The notes under the pieces are model-generated. The model was given only the letters and a program-made list of their open reading frames with translations, was not told the DNA's origin and ran no database searches. This document shows positions 19,801-28,152 of a DNA stretch of 64,000 nucleotides, piece by piece. The stretch comes from Halopiger djelfimassiliensis. Its GTDB lineage: Archaea > Halobacteriota > Halobacteria > Halobacteriales > Natrialbaceae. The first letter of the stretch is position 1, and each line of letters begins with the position of its first letter. A program made the translations under genes and the position numbers. The stretch is from NCBI RefSeq assembly GCF_000455365.1, contig NZ_HG315685.1:873600-937599 (forward strand), given 5' to 3'.

Positions 19801-20713
19801 AGGGGGTTGTATGTGGCAACTCGAGCGAAACCTTCGTTCCGTCGGGCAGCGGCGTCAGTTCCGTGGTAAATTCGGTCCCGCCGTCGTCCGATCGCGGCGC
19901 GAGCGTCGCGGCCGCGTAGTCCTCGAGGTCGGCCTCGTGGACGCTGAGGTAGGCGTCGCCGGCTTCGACGGTCAGCGGCGTGTGGGTGCCGCTCCGCATC
20001 GGCGTGCCGGTGGGTCGAGTCTCCCGCGTTCCGCCGGGGACCTCGCTCAGCGGCGTCTCCTCGTATTCCTGCTCGAAGCGCGGATCGGTGACCGCGTTGC
20101 GGATCCACCACGCGGTGTAGTCGTCCGCGAAGGCGAACGCGGTGTTCTCTGATTCGATGACCGCCTTGCCGGCGTTGCTCGCGAAGCTCTCGTCGAAGAC
20201 GACCCGGAAGCCGAGGCCGTCGTCGAAAACCCGAAACTCGAGGTTGGCCGCCCGCCCCGCCCCTGCAGTTTCCTGCAGGCCGACGACGAGAGCGTTGTAG
20301 TCGGCGGCGACTTCGTCGTAAGCACCCCAGACGGGGTTCCACTCCTCCGTCGCGGAGCGACGCTCGGTCCCCGTCACTGTGAGTGCCGGACCGCTGGTCC
20401 CGTCGGCGGCCGCCCCGAACGGTGGCTGATTCCGGAAGTCGAAGCCCAGCGTCGAGGGTTCGAGGTACGTCGTCCCCTCGACCGTGACCGCGTAGGTCGG
20501 CGTCCCGCTCGAGATGTCGAGGGTGACCATGATCGACCCGTCGGGCGAGCGCACTTGCTGGACGGGATCGTCGTCGCCGTCAGTAACTCGGGCTGCGACC
20601 GCGTCGGGAACCGTTCGCGTGGACGCCGCCGCGGCGACCAGCGACGCCGTGCTGCCGAGGAAACGCCGTCTGCTCGGCCCGTGGGCCAAGTATCGTAAAT
20701 TTTCCTTAACCAT
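16880..20713 (-). CDS. Exported GH97 glycosidase with inserted CBM-like domain and C-terminal glucodextranase-like domain
   Basis: This 1277-residue Tat-exported enzyme (signal PSRRRFLGSTASL) belongs to glycoside hydrolase family 97. The N-terminal beta domain (about 50-310) and the barrel (about 330-640) are clear. E460 (IHNETAG), E539 (IHEGIKP) and E563 (AQEYDG) match the three glutamates of inverting alpha-glucosidases such as SusB, so an inverting alpha-glucoside hydrolase is likely. A CBM6/35-like module (about 655-790) sits between the barrel and the family's C-terminal domain (EFDFLEAVP...WYVGSMTD, about 805-930). A further beta domain and a glucodextranase C-like domain (about 1070-1270) end the protein. 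The gene is complete, in one frame. Confidence 0.9.
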   Translation of the reverse strand: MVKENLRYLAHGPSRRRFLGSTASLVAAAASTRTVPDAVAARVTDGDDDPVQQVRSPDGSIMVTLDISSGTPTYAVTVEGTTYLEPSTLGFDFRNQPPFGAAADGTSGPALTVTGTERRSATEEWNPVWGAYDEVAADYNALVVGLQETAGAGRAANLEFRVFDDGLGFRVVFDESFASNAGKAVIESENTAFAFADDYTAWWIRNAVTDPRFEQEYEETPLSEVPGGTRETRPTGTPMRSGTHTPLTVEAGDAYLSVHEADLEDYAAATLAPRSDDGGTEFTTELTPLPDGTKVSLELPHTTPWRTIQIGRRPGDLIESQLIPLLSSPLEESALPTVDGEPDTDWIEPRTYVGIWWTMIAGAANWEYRPDESFDSPEEAAGYIHGARTERMKRYMAFAAENGIDSVLVEGWNQGWDTYPGDGTGLQFGVDDSSPDFDVHEVTDFGRSLEPGVEMTIHNETAGALPHYEDRIIEDDLFQQYEDLGIHSIKNGYVSDEGLGIDGDGSDPTHNQHNQVAVNHHRLVIEAAAADRQLLEIHEGIKPTGEIRTYPNVANREVVKAQEYDGFEQLSSDVAPDHHVTLPFTRNLAGPVSFQPGIFDITFTDDRGGQIRTTRAKQLAMYPTYLSGLQMVADRIEAYVDETLEVGECLQAASGDIDGFVTLDEWRNAFGTNFVAVDPNRVPSGSSVSVTVADVDAGTYDLHLRYAAAPEDNARRVVEAGEPQATLRINDSTRQITPAFTDYWDQWEVFTTEVDLEDGDNEIAIELHYDDSGETFEGDVGGFNCNTIGISDPDAPSPVPADYEGYTPESENFDAKPEFDFLEAVPAAGWEETRVVDAEIGDYTVVARRKDEEWYVGSMTDDGGRAVDVPLDFLAPGNAGRKDNGTGTGNENGPRGPKFVAEIYADGLGGGYESDPETVRIDEAVVDPSTTLLASMARGGGMAVRIRPAKGNERDDLPTYERPEQDVRYSIDERAALGEPFISATGSNDGDFVGGTTVAIEVDGERAAVDNVRLPPGATDGTVDLGYAITSTGTYDIVLRDPDDGTVLESGAVSVTSSDLVAEFDDPQGDDHGPGEYTYPTGDDFRDGAFDLRSFAVSETDDAYRFAFEVGELYDTFGGEFSPHYFVVYLRDPSRDGGRTTELGDLEITAAFDEPWHYRIAASGFDSSVVDADGNGHGAPETVVDFESDTVVLPVPKDVLDLDIANAELLPVVGSEDQGVFRSVDVEAAAYTFGGAREGATENAPRVIDLLTPADIDQSEALAYDADRVATLPFTPL

Positions 20714-20869
20714 CTCCAGACATGGATGCCACGCTCTCGTCTATAAAATTAATGTTAAATCGAGTACTATATTCGCTCAAAGGAGATCGGTAGTCGGACG
20801 TGCAACGACGAACGCGGTTGCTAGTCCGAGTCCTTTTCACTCGAGCGAGCGAGAGACGGATGTGAACGC

Positions 20870-22405
20870 GTGAGGGAAGACGACTCGGTTTCGGACGCGA
20901 CGGACGCGAACGCCTCCTCGAGTCCCGGACGCAAGCGCATCGACATGACCACCGGGGTGATCTCCCCGAAGCTGTTACACCTCGCTTGGCCGCTCGTCCT
21001 GGGAAACCTCCTCCAGACGGTCTACAACCTCGCGGATATGTTCTGGGTCGGCCGCGTGAGCAGCGACGCCGTCGCCGCCGTCTCGCTGATGTTCCCCCTC
21101 TCGTGGATGTTCGTCTCGACCGCGATGGGGATCACCGCGGCGACGATCGCGCTCGTCTCACAGTACGTCGGCGCGGGAAACGACCGGATGGCAGACAGGG
21201 TCGTCGCCCAGACGGTCCTGCTCACGCTCGTCGTCTCGACGGTCCTTGCCGTCGCCGGGTTGTCCTTCCGGCGACCGCTGTTGGACGCCATCGGGGCCGA
21301 CGGGCAGGTGTTCGCCGAAGCGCTCGCATACGTCGAGGTGATCTTCCTCGCCCTGCCGCTGACCTTCCTCTTTTTCGCCTTTCGCGCCTCGCTACAGGGG
21401 GCCGGGGACACGAAGACGGCGATGTGGCTCGTCTTCGTCTCCGCCGGCATCAACGTCGTGATCGATCCGTTTTTCATCCTCGGGTGGGGTCCCGTTCCGG
21501 CGATGGGGACCCGCGGTGCCGCGATTGCGACGTTCATCTCGCGGGCGCTGGCCGCCGCCGTTGGTCTCGTCATCCTGTTCGACGGTCGGTTCGGCGTCCG
21601 GCTTCGTCCCGAAGACCTGACTCCGGATCTCGCGCTCCAAAAGCGGCTGCTCGACGTCGGCTATCCGTCGACGATCGACGGCTGGGCCCGGAGTTTCGCG
21701 TCGGTTGCGATGGCCGGCTTCGTCGCCCGATTCGGTGCCGATCCCACCGCAGCCTACGGGATCGGCGTCCGGTATATGTCGGTCACGTGGGCGGTCGCGG
21801 GTGCCGTCGGAAACGCGACGGCGACCGGCGTCGGCCAGAACCTCGGGGCGAAAGCCCCCGATCGGGCCATGGCGGTGACGCGGACGGCGACCATCGGGAC
21901 GATGGGCTGTATCCTCGCCGTCGCAGCCCTCCTCGTCGTCGTTCCCGAACGGGCGATGCGGGTCTTCGTCGACAATCCCGACGTGATCGCCGAGGGGGTC
22001 GTCTTCCTCCGGATCATGGCCCCCTTCTGGGCGCTGTTTGCCGGCGTGATGGTCATTCAAGGGGCGTTCCGCGGGGCCGGGAACACGCGGGAAGCGATGG
22101 TGCTGTCGTTTCTCTCGCGGTGGATCTTCCGCGTCCCGGTCGCGGTGGTGCTCGCGTTCGCCTGGACGGTGACGATCCCCGGCACCGGGATCTCCATCGC
22201 CGCGCTGGACTGGGGGATCGAGGGGATCTGGTGGGCGTACTCGTTCGGTATGGTCGTCTCCTTCGGCGTTGCCGTCGCCTGGTTTCGGCTCGGAACGTGG
22301 CAATCGGGCGTCGTCGAGGGACGCGATTCCGACCCGGACGACGGCCAGCCGCGGGGCCACGACGAACCCGCGACCGGGGGGAGCGAGACCGACGTCACCG
22401 ACTGA
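20870..22405 (+). CDS. MATE-family efflux transporter
   Basis: This 511-residue protein has about 12 membrane helices and typical MATE features: a first helix region LAWPLVLGNLLQTVYNLADMF, repeated RGxG-like loops and an internal duplication of two six-helix halves. MATE proteins export cationic drugs or metabolites using Na+ or H+ gradients. It starts at a GTG, divergent from the GH97 gene across an AT-rich gap of 156 bases. The C-terminal tail is acidic. Substrate unknown. Confidence 0.93.
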   Translation: MREDDSVSDATDANASSSPGRKRIDMTTGVISPKLLHLAWPLVLGNLLQTVYNLADMFWVGRVSSDAVAAVSLMFPLSWMFVSTAMGITAATIALVSQYVGAGNDRMADRVVAQTVLLTLVVSTVLAVAGLSFRRPLLDAIGADGQVFAEALAYVEVIFLALPLTFLFFAFRASLQGAGDTKTAMWLVFVSAGINVVIDPFFILGWGPVPAMGTRGAAIATFISRALAAAVGLVILFDGRFGVRLRPEDLTPDLALQKRLLDVGYPSTIDGWARSFASVAMAGFVARFGADPTAAYGIGVRYMSVTWAVAGAVGNATATGVGQNLGAKAPDRAMAVTRTATIGTMGCILAVAALLVVVPERAMRVFVDNPDVIAEGVVFLRIMAPFWALFAGVMVIQGAFRGAGNTREAMVLSFLSRWIFRVPVAVVLAFAWTVTIPGTGISIAALDWGIEGIWWAYSFGMVVSFGVAVAWFRLGTWQSGVVEGRDSDPDDGQPRGHDEPATGGSETDVTD

Positions 22406-22441
22406 ACCCGTCGGCTCGAGGACCGCGTCTCGAGGCAGAAG

Positions 22442-23950
22442 TCAGCCCACCGGAAGCCACTTCTCGAGGACCGGACTGAACGCGGCGGCCAGCCGCGCGT
22501 CCTCGTCGGTGAACGCGTCGGTCGCGATCAGCGACAGGAGGTAGGTGCCGACGACCACGACCGGGAGAACGGTGACGATCACCGGGTCCGACTCGAGGAG
22601 GACGACGATGGGAACGCCGGCGGCGGTGGCGGGTACGCCCGCGCCGACGACTTTGCCGAAGTCCCTTGTGAAGGGATGGATGCCGTCGAGGTAGTAGACC
22701 TCGGCGAGGGTCAACACGCCGACGAGAACGAGCGCCGTCGCCGAGCCGACGGCTGCGCCTTCGATTCCGATGAACGGGACGAGCGTAAACGAGAGCAGGA
22801 AGTTCGCGCCAAAGAGCACGAGCGTGTTGGCGAAGACGATCCGCGAGTACCCAAGGCCCTGCAGGAGGGAGCCGTCGGGACCGCCGAAGGTGACGTTGAA
22901 CAGGAACGCACCGGCAAGCACGGCGACGACGACGGTCGCCTCGGCGTACTGTGGCGTGTATAGTACCGCCAGATACGAACTCGCGCCCAGCGAGAGCGTG
23001 ATGGCGATCGGCATGGTGAGACCGGCGATCCAGCGAGCGGCGACCCGAAACCGCCGTTCGACGAGGGCGGTGTCGTCCCTGTTCTCGGCGATCAGCGGCT
23101 TGAACACCGGCGACAGCGAGTTGAACATGATCATCAGGGCCGAGCCGAGCATGTACCCGACCCGGTAGATGCCGACGTCGTCGGATTCGAGGTAAAAGCC
23201 GAGCACGAAGTAGTCGACGTGACCCATCAACACGAAGACGACGCTCGTCATGGCAAGCGGGATCGCGTACGCGAGGAGCGGAGCCGGCGCGACGAGTTCG
23301 AGTTCGGCGGTGAGAAGCGTCCAGGTTTTGACGACGAACACGACCGTCCCGACCGCGATCGCCACGAGCAGGCCGACGACGTAGCCGGCGATCAGTCCGA
23401 GGAGTCCGAACCCGGAAACCAGCAGGCCGGCGGTGACGGCAAACCGGACGGTCGGACGCACGAGATCGCGCATGACGACCCGGTATTGGAGTTTCTTGAT
23501 GCTGTAGTAGGTGGTGAGCAAGACGTTGTAGATCGCCAGCATCGGGATCGTCACGGACAGCAGCAAGAGCGCTACCTGCATCGACGGCTCCCGGAAGAAC
23601 TCGCCGACGTACCTCGAACCCGCCGCGAGCGCGAACGCGACCAGCGACGAGGTGATGAGGACGGTCGCGGTCACCTGAACGATCACCCCCTTTGCCTTGC
23701 CCGGGTTGTCCGCGTCGAGATACTGGGGAACGAAGTAATCGATCGCCAGCGGGAGCCCGAGGTTTGCAAACACCTGTAGAAACAGGATCACGGAGGTCGC
23801 CAGCACGAACAACCCGTAGACGGAGGGGCTGACGAACCGGGTCATCAACATGACGATGGCGAACCCGAACGCACCGTTGACTACGTTCCCGAGGAACGTG
23901 ATCCCGCCCTGCTTTGCGAGCGTCGAGACGCCTTCGTCGTGGTCGGTCAT
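22442..23950 (-). CDS. Polysaccharide/lipid-linked oligosaccharide flippase
   Basis: This 502-residue protein of the MOP superfamily (Wzx/RfbX, oligosaccharide flippase) has about 14 membrane helices and starts KQGGITFLGNVVNGAFGF, the typical family N-terminus. Such proteins move lipid-linked sugars outward for glycoprotein or polysaccharide synthesis. No glycosyltransferases are adjacent, so the substrate is open. It converges with the MATE gene with a gap of 36 bases, and the lipoprotein gene lies upstream on the same strand. Confidence 0.9.
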   Translation of the reverse strand: MTDHDEGVSTLAKQGGITFLGNVVNGAFGFAIVMLMTRFVSPSVYGLFVLATSVILFLQVFANLGLPLAIDYFVPQYLDADNPGKAKGVIVQVTATVLITSSLVAFALAAGSRYVGEFFREPSMQVALLLLSVTIPMLAIYNVLLTTYYSIKKLQYRVVMRDLVRPTVRFAVTAGLLVSGFGLLGLIAGYVVGLLVAIAVGTVVFVVKTWTLLTAELELVAPAPLLAYAIPLAMTSVVFVLMGHVDYFVLGFYLESDDVGIYRVGYMLGSALMIMFNSLSPVFKPLIAENRDDTALVERRFRVAARWIAGLTMPIAITLSLGASSYLAVLYTPQYAEATVVVAVLAGAFLFNVTFGGPDGSLLQGLGYSRIVFANTLVLFGANFLLSFTLVPFIGIEGAAVGSATALVLVGVLTLAEVYYLDGIHPFTRDFGKVVGAGVPATAAGVPIVVLLESDPVIVTVLPVVVVGTYLLSLIATDAFTDEDARLAAAFSPVLEKWLPVG

Positions 23951-23996
23951 GGCGGGTGGGCAGTGGGTTCCGGCTCCATGCTGGCGTGTCCGCTCG

Positions 23997-24386
23997 TCAG
24001 ACTCCAGTCACCGGCTCGAGTTCGTACGCGTCGACCGCGGCTGCTCGCTCGCCGAAGCGGGGGAACTCGATCTCGAAGGGCCACTCTCCGCCGGCGCTGA
24101 CGTCGGCGTCGACGTTCTCGATGACGCTCTCGAGTTCCTCGCCCGCCGCGTCGAAGAAGGTCGCGCGGATCTCGACGTAGTTCAGCGTTCGGTCGCCGAC
24201 GTTTCTGGCGGCACCCCAGACGGCGACGCGTTCCGCCTCCGTACCGGGATCGTCCCGGACGAGGTCGGACCAGACGATCGTGACGTCGCCGGGATCGGTG
24301 ATCGATTCGCCGTCCCCGTCGAGATACTCGAGACAGCCCGAAAGCGAAAGCGAGAACGTCGCTGCGAGGAACGCCCGGCGATCCAT
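23997..24386 (-). CDS. Lipoprotein with FxLYD-like domain
   Basis: This 129-residue protein begins MDRRAFLAATFSLSLSGC, a Tat-type signal ending in a lipobox with Cys18. The mature part is a small beta-sandwich domain (VWGAARNVGDRTLNYVEI, then FFDAAGEELES) like FxLYD or DUF-type domains of haloarchaeal lipoproteins. It is probably anchored on the outer face of the membrane. It lies 46 bases upstream of the flippase gene on the same strand and may be co-transcribed with it. Function unknown. Confidence 0.8.
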   Translation of the reverse strand: MDRRAFLAATFSLSLSGCLEYLDGDGESITDPGDVTIVWSDLVRDDPGTEAERVAVWGAARNVGDRTLNYVEIRATFFDAAGEELESVIENVDADVSAGGEWPFEIEFPRFGERAAAVDAYELEPVTGV

Positions 24387-24517
24387 CGATCCGGTCTATG
24401 CGAGGGCGAGTCTTGAGGGTTCGGGACGGATATCTCGCGCCGATCGCTCGCGGGTCGCGTCCGCACGATCCGAACGGAAAGCGCGTCGGTTTTACAGGCC
24501 CGCCGGTAACGTCCGCT

Positions 24518-25264
24518 ATGGAGTGTCGCCACTGCGCATCGCCGCTCGAGAAACCCGGGGACTTCTGTCTGGTCTGTCGGGAGACGAACACCGACGCGAT
24601 CGTTCTCGAGGCGGCGCGCGACCGGGCGACGCTGACGATGCTCGCCGGCGACGACGAACGAGCCGGAGCCGACGACGAGGAGGCGGTCCTCGGCGAAACG
24701 ACGATCACGACGACGCCCGAAGACGGCGAAAACGAGGTCGTCGAACTGCGGAACTTCGCGGGGCTGATCGGCGACGAGATCCGCCGCAAGCGGCCGGAAG
24801 AGGTCTACGCCGGCGGTTCGCGCCCCGTGATCCGAGCCGTCCGCGAGAACATCCATCACCCGTTCTATCGCGTCGACGACGACCGGCCCGTCGAGGCGGT
24901 TCTCGAGCGCCGCGGAAACCGTGCGCTCGACGTGGTCGAGACCCCGCCGGCCGAGAAGATCGGTGGCAGCCACTCCACGCTCATCGGCGGCCGGACGGGA
25001 ATGCGAGCGATTCAGGCCGTCGCGGGCCATCCACACGTCAAGAAAGTCATCCCCGGGCCGATCGACGCCGGCGGGAACGGGTCCCAGTCGGGCCTTCGGG
25101 CGAAAGTGACCCGCGCCGACGACGGCGGCAACGTTCGCATGCTCCTGCGCGACGGCTCGAGCGTCCAGGAGAACCGCGTCGTGACGACCGCCCGTGACCG
25201 GGAGATGGGCGAACGGATCCGGGAGGATCTCAACGACGTCCTCGCCGACGCCGAATTCCAGTGA
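24518..25264 (+). CDS. DUF2103 protein with N-terminal zinc ribbon
   Basis: This 248-residue protein begins with four cysteines at positions 3, 6, 17 and 20 (MECRHC, CLVC), which should form a zinc ribbon. The rest is the DUF2103 domain, with conserved segments KIGGSHSTLIGGRTGMRA and HPHVKKVIPGPI. The ATG at 24518 is preferred over upstream in-frame starts because the zinc ribbon begins there. DUF2103 proteins are conserved in archaea; no reaction is known to me. The basic, Gly-rich segment could bind nucleic acid. Confidence 0.85.
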   Translation: MECRHCASPLEKPGDFCLVCRETNTDAIVLEAARDRATLTMLAGDDERAGADDEEAVLGETTITTTPEDGENEVVELRNFAGLIGDEIRRKRPEEVYAGGSRPVIRAVRENIHHPFYRVDDDRPVEAVLERRGNRALDVVETPPAEKIGGSHSTLIGGRTGMRAIQAVAGHPHVKKVIPGPIDAGGNGSQSGLRAKVTRADDGGNVRMLLRDGSSVQENRVVTTARDREMGERIREDLNDVLADAEFQ

Positions 25265-25352
25265 GCAAGTATTGTCACGACCCGATGGAAGTGACACTGT
25301 CTGCTGGTTGGGTGACCCTTAACGGCGACCGGGTAATTAGATATAATTAGCC

Positions 25353-25562
25353 ATGCCCGAGCGCGCCGACGCCGTTCTGGCCGCGATTCCGCTGTTGGCG
25401 GTAAGCGGAATCGCCCTTCGGACAGCGATCGCGGTGACCGGTGTCGGAACCGGCCTGCTCGGCGTGCCGCTCGCGCCGATCGGCTATCTCGCCGCGTTCG
25501 TACTGGTCGTTCGGGAGGTCCTCGCCGGGCCGGTCGCCGAGCGCGCCGACGGGTCGTCGTGA
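25353..25562 (+). CDS. Small membrane protein
   Basis: This 69-residue protein has two hydrophobic segments (about 7-29 and 37-57) with a short loop. The ATG lies about 25 bases below an AT-rich TATA-like stretch (TTAGATATAATTAG at about 25337-25350). It precedes the ribosomal cluster on the same strand, but L37Ae appears to have its own promoter. No family recognised. Confidence 0.7.
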   Translation: MPERADAVLAAIPLLAVSGIALRTAIAVTGVGTGLLGVPLAPIGYLAAFVLVVREVLAGPVAERADGSS

Positions 25563-25604
25563 CTCAACAGGTTTAAGAATCTACTGCCGATAGGTAGCGG
25601 TACT

Positions 25605-25868
25605 ATGGCCGAGAAAGGAACCGTCGGTAGCGCGGGCCGCTTTGGCGCACGCTACGGTCGCGTCGCCCGACGTCGCGTCAGTGAGATCGAAGACGACATG
25701 GAAAACGCAGAGGTCGACGGTGACGACGTCACCCGCCTCGGAACCGGCATCTGGAAGAACGAGGAAACCGGCGAGGTCTTCACCGGCGGTGCCTACCGTC
25801 CGGAGACCCCCGCCGGCCGTACAGTCCAGCGTTCGATTCGCGCCGCACTGGCCGAAGACGACGAATAA
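25605..25868 (+). CDS. rpl37ae: Ribosomal protein eL43 (L37Ae), cysteine-free form
   Basis: This 87-residue large-subunit protein has the family's N-terminal [14 protein letters not shown], central TGIW and C-terminal [10 protein letters not shown]. In most archaea and eukaryotes four cysteines around the centre form a zinc ribbon. Here that part reads [20 protein letters not shown] and the whole protein has no cysteine, so it cannot bind zinc that way. The frame is intact and the rest is well conserved, so it should still be functional. It leads the rpl37ae-rpoP-pcc1 cluster, with a TTTAAGA promoter element about 35 bases upstream. Confidence 0.92.
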   Translation: MAEKGTVGSAGRFGARYGRVARRRVSEIEDDMENAEVDGDDVTRLGTGIWKNEETGEVFTGGAYRPETPAGRTVQRSIRAALAEDDE

Positions 25869-25891
25869 CCCGATCTACTGCTACGCCACGG

Positions 25892-26026
25892 ATGAGTTAC
25901 AAGTGCTCCCGCTGTAAACGCGACGTTCAGCTCGACGAGTACGGCGGCGTCCGCTGTCCTTACTGTGGACACCGCGTACTCCTGAAAGAACGCAGCCGCG
26001 ACGTCAAGGAAGTCGACGTCGAATAG
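25892..26026 (+). CDS. rpoP: DNA-directed RNA polymerase subunit P (Rpo12)
   Basis: This 44-residue zinc-ribbon subunit of archaeal RNA polymerase has Cys5, Cys8, Cys22 and Cys25 (YKCSRCKR and [14 protein letters not shown]), with the typical basic LLKERSR segment. It starts at the ATG at 25892, 23 bases after the L37Ae stop, and is followed after 6 bases by pcc1, as in many archaeal genomes. The length equals the family norm. Confidence 0.95.
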   Translation: MSYKCSRCKRDVQLDEYGGVRCPYCGHRVLLKERSRDVKEVDVE

Positions 26027-26032
26027 CCGCAC

Positions 26033-26296
26033 GTGTCTTCTCACGACGCGACCCTCGAGTTCGACTACGAGACCGCGTCTCGTGCACGGCTCGTCGCCGA
26101 GAGCGTCGCCCGCGAGATCGGCGAGATCGACGACGATCGCTCCCGGACGACGATCGAGCGGGACGGCTCGCTCGTCCGTGTCGAAATCGACGCCGCCGAC
26201 GTCATCGCCCTCCGGGCGGCGTTGAACACCTGGTTTTCGCTGATCGACGTCGCCGAGCGGACGGCCGACATCGGCGACGCGGTACTCGACGGATAG
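26033..26296 (+). CDS. pcc1: KEOPS complex subunit Pcc1
   Basis: This 87-residue protein is the dimerisation subunit of KEOPS, the complex that makes the t6A modification of tRNA at position 37. It shows the Pcc1 fold pattern: a first beta strand, a long helix (ARLVAESVAREIGEI), then ADVIALRAALNTWFSLIDVAE, the family's most conserved segment. It starts at a GTG just after rpoP, a conserved archaeal arrangement. Confidence 0.9.
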   Translation: MSSHDATLEFDYETASRARLVAESVAREIGEIDDDRSRTTIERDGSLVRVEIDAADVIALRAALNTWFSLIDVAERTADIGDAVLDG

Positions 26297-26336
26297 CGAG
26301 GGCCGATCGCTCGAACGTAGCAGTCGTCGGGCCTCG

Positions 26337-26342
26337 TTTTTT
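26337..26342 (+). terminator. Oligo-T terminator after pcc1
   Basis: A run of six T follows the pcc1 stop by about 40 bases, before the DUF2243 gene. Archaeal transcription often ends at such T runs. It fits the end of the rpl37ae-rpoP-pcc1 transcript. Confidence 0.45.
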
Positions 26343-26366
26343 CCGCGTCGTCGTGAAGGGTCCCGT

Positions 26367-26846
26367 ATGGCGACCGACGTCGGAACGCGACGCAGGCGAC
26401 GACTCGTAGCGGCCGGGACGACGGCCGGGTTCGGGTTCGGGGCCGTCGTCGACGTCGTGATTTTTCACCTGACGATACAGACCCACCATCTCCTCTCGGG
26501 GTTTTACGATCCGTACAGCTTCGACGGCGTCCGGACGAACGTCATGTTCGACGGGCTGTTTCTGCTGGCGACGCTCGCCGTCACGGTCGTCGGACTCGCG
26601 ATGGTGTGGCGAACCGTCAACCGTGCGGACGAACGGCTTTCGACGGCGTTTCTCGTCGGCACGATCGTCGTCGGCATGGGCGTGTTCAACGTCATCGACG
26701 GAATCGTCAGCCACTACGTCCTCGACCTGCACAACGTTGTTCACGGAACCGAAGCGTGGAACCCACACTGGCTCGTCGTCAGCGTCGTCTTGCTTGGACT
26801 GGGTGGTCTCGTGCTCCGTGTCGCCGGCGGCCACACGGCGAACTGA
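26367..26846 (+). CDS. DUF2243 membrane protein
   Basis: This 159-residue protein has four membrane helices and the DUF2243 pattern of conserved His residues within the membrane: FHLTIQTHH, then FDGLFLLA, then DGIVSHYVLDLHNV and NPHWLVVSV. The paired His residues suggest metal or haem binding, but no activity is established. It lies in the space between pcc1 and prefoldin genes and converges with the P19-like gene. Confidence 0.85.
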   Translation: MATDVGTRRRRRLVAAGTTAGFGFGAVVDVVIFHLTIQTHHLLSGFYDPYSFDGVRTNVMFDGLFLLATLAVTVVGLAMVWRTVNRADERLSTAFLVGTIVVGMGVFNVIDGIVSHYVLDLHNVVHGTEAWNPHWLVVSVVLLGLGGLVLRVAGGHTAN

Positions 26847-26866
26847 TCGTCGGAGCAACCGGACCG

Positions 26867-27958
26867 TTACGATACTGGGACGGTCGCCGGATCCACCTCG
26901 AGAAAGGCGGTCTCGTATCCCTCGTGACGCGCCACCTGCGGGGGCGTTTCGACGGCTATTCGTAGCGTCTCGGCCCGCTCGAGGTCGGACGCCGCCACGA
27001 CCGCGGCGTAGTGATGGCCCAGTTCCGGCGCGATCGTTTCCCGGCCCCGGACGGCGCGGATCACGTCCCCGTCTCGCAGTAACGAAAGCGAAAGCGCCGC
27101 GAACGGGAGCGGAAAGCGGTTGTACGCCGTCCGCGGTGCCACGGCGAGGGTCTGCTCCCCGTCGCGCCCTCGCGCGTGACGTGCGCCGCCGACGGCCCGA
27201 ACCGGGAAGCTGACGTCGCCGCTGGAAGCGACGCCGAGCCGTTCACCCGGGATTGCGTCGTCTCGAGCGCCCTCGAGTCCGAACCGCGCCGCCCGGGCCG
27301 CGACCGGGTCCATCGGCTCGAGCGCATCCGGGTCGCCACGACCCTCGTCCTCGTCGATCAGCGTGCGCCCGAGTCCGTCGATCGCCTTCGGATCGTGGTC
27401 GAACTCGATGGAGACGGTCGTGGCGCGTCCGAGTCGATCGCCCACTCCGCCGGCCGTCGCCGGACCGGGCGGCCCGACCCGGACCGTCGCCTCGTAGCTC
27501 CCCGCACCCTCGAGCGAAGCGTTGTCGCCGTAGTGAAACCCCATTCGCTGGGAGAGCATCGGCCAGAGGGTCCGTTCGTCGACGCGGCCGGTCGCGTTCC
27601 GGATCGTCGTCGCGACCGTCGTCGGAACGACCACGCCCGTCGCCGCGTCCCGAACGGCTGCCATCAGGTGGATCGCGTGGTTCGAGCGGACGTCCGCCCG
27701 GGAGCGCTCCCGTCCGGTGACCGTCCAGAAGGAGTGCGGACGGGTGGCCGAAATCGAAATTTCCAGTCCGTTCGCCGTCGCCGTTCCGTACGGCATCGTC
27801 TCGTCGATCTTGGGCGGCACGTAGACCCGTTCGGGCGGGTCGACGACGAGTTCGCGCCAGGCGTCCTCCCGGCGAAGCGTCTCGAGACACCCCGAGAGCG
27901 GAGCCAGAAGGGACCCGCCGGCGACGAGCGTCTCTCGGCGTCGCATCACGCGATCCAC
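26867..27958 (-). CDS. P19/Tp34-like metal-binding lipoprotein (probable)
   Basis: This 363-residue protein has a lipoprotein signal with RRR and Cys24 (LLAPLSGC). The N-terminal half contains SNHAIHLMAAV and LSQRMGFHYGDN followed by a GPP loop, a pattern like the P19/Tp34 periplasmic iron/copper-binding family. The C-terminal half is a second beta domain of unknown role (LGHHYAAVVAAS). It probably binds a metal ion at the cell surface and may take part in iron transport. The start could also be the Met at residue 5. The DUF2243 gene converges on it. Confidence 0.65.
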   Translation of the reverse strand: MDRVMRRRETLVAGGSLLAPLSGCLETLRREDAWRELVVDPPERVYVPPKIDETMPYGTATANGLEISISATRPHSFWTVTGRERSRADVRSNHAIHLMAAVRDAATGVVVPTTVATTIRNATGRVDERTLWPMLSQRMGFHYGDNASLEGAGSYEATVRVGPPGPATAGGVGDRLGRATTVSIEFDHDPKAIDGLGRTLIDEDEGRGDPDALEPMDPVAARAARFGLEGARDDAIPGERLGVASSGDVSFPVRAVGGARHARGRDGEQTLAVAPRTAYNRFPLPFAALSLSLLRDGDVIRAVRGRETIAPELGHHYAAVVAASDLERAETLRIAVETPPQVARHEGYETAFLEVDPATVPVS

Positions 27959-28152
27959 GACGGGACTTCGTATAGTGGTGGGGGTTGTGTGTTGGGACCA
28001 CGGACCAGCCGTCGCGGGTTGCGATCGTCCGTTCTTCCGACCGTTTGCCGTATGAACCCGTCTCTCGAGCCGGATTCGATCGGATCACGGGGCGGCTCCG
28101 CCGACCGAACGCAAAGCTGGACTTTATAACGCCGGAGGGCGAGGGTCGAGAT

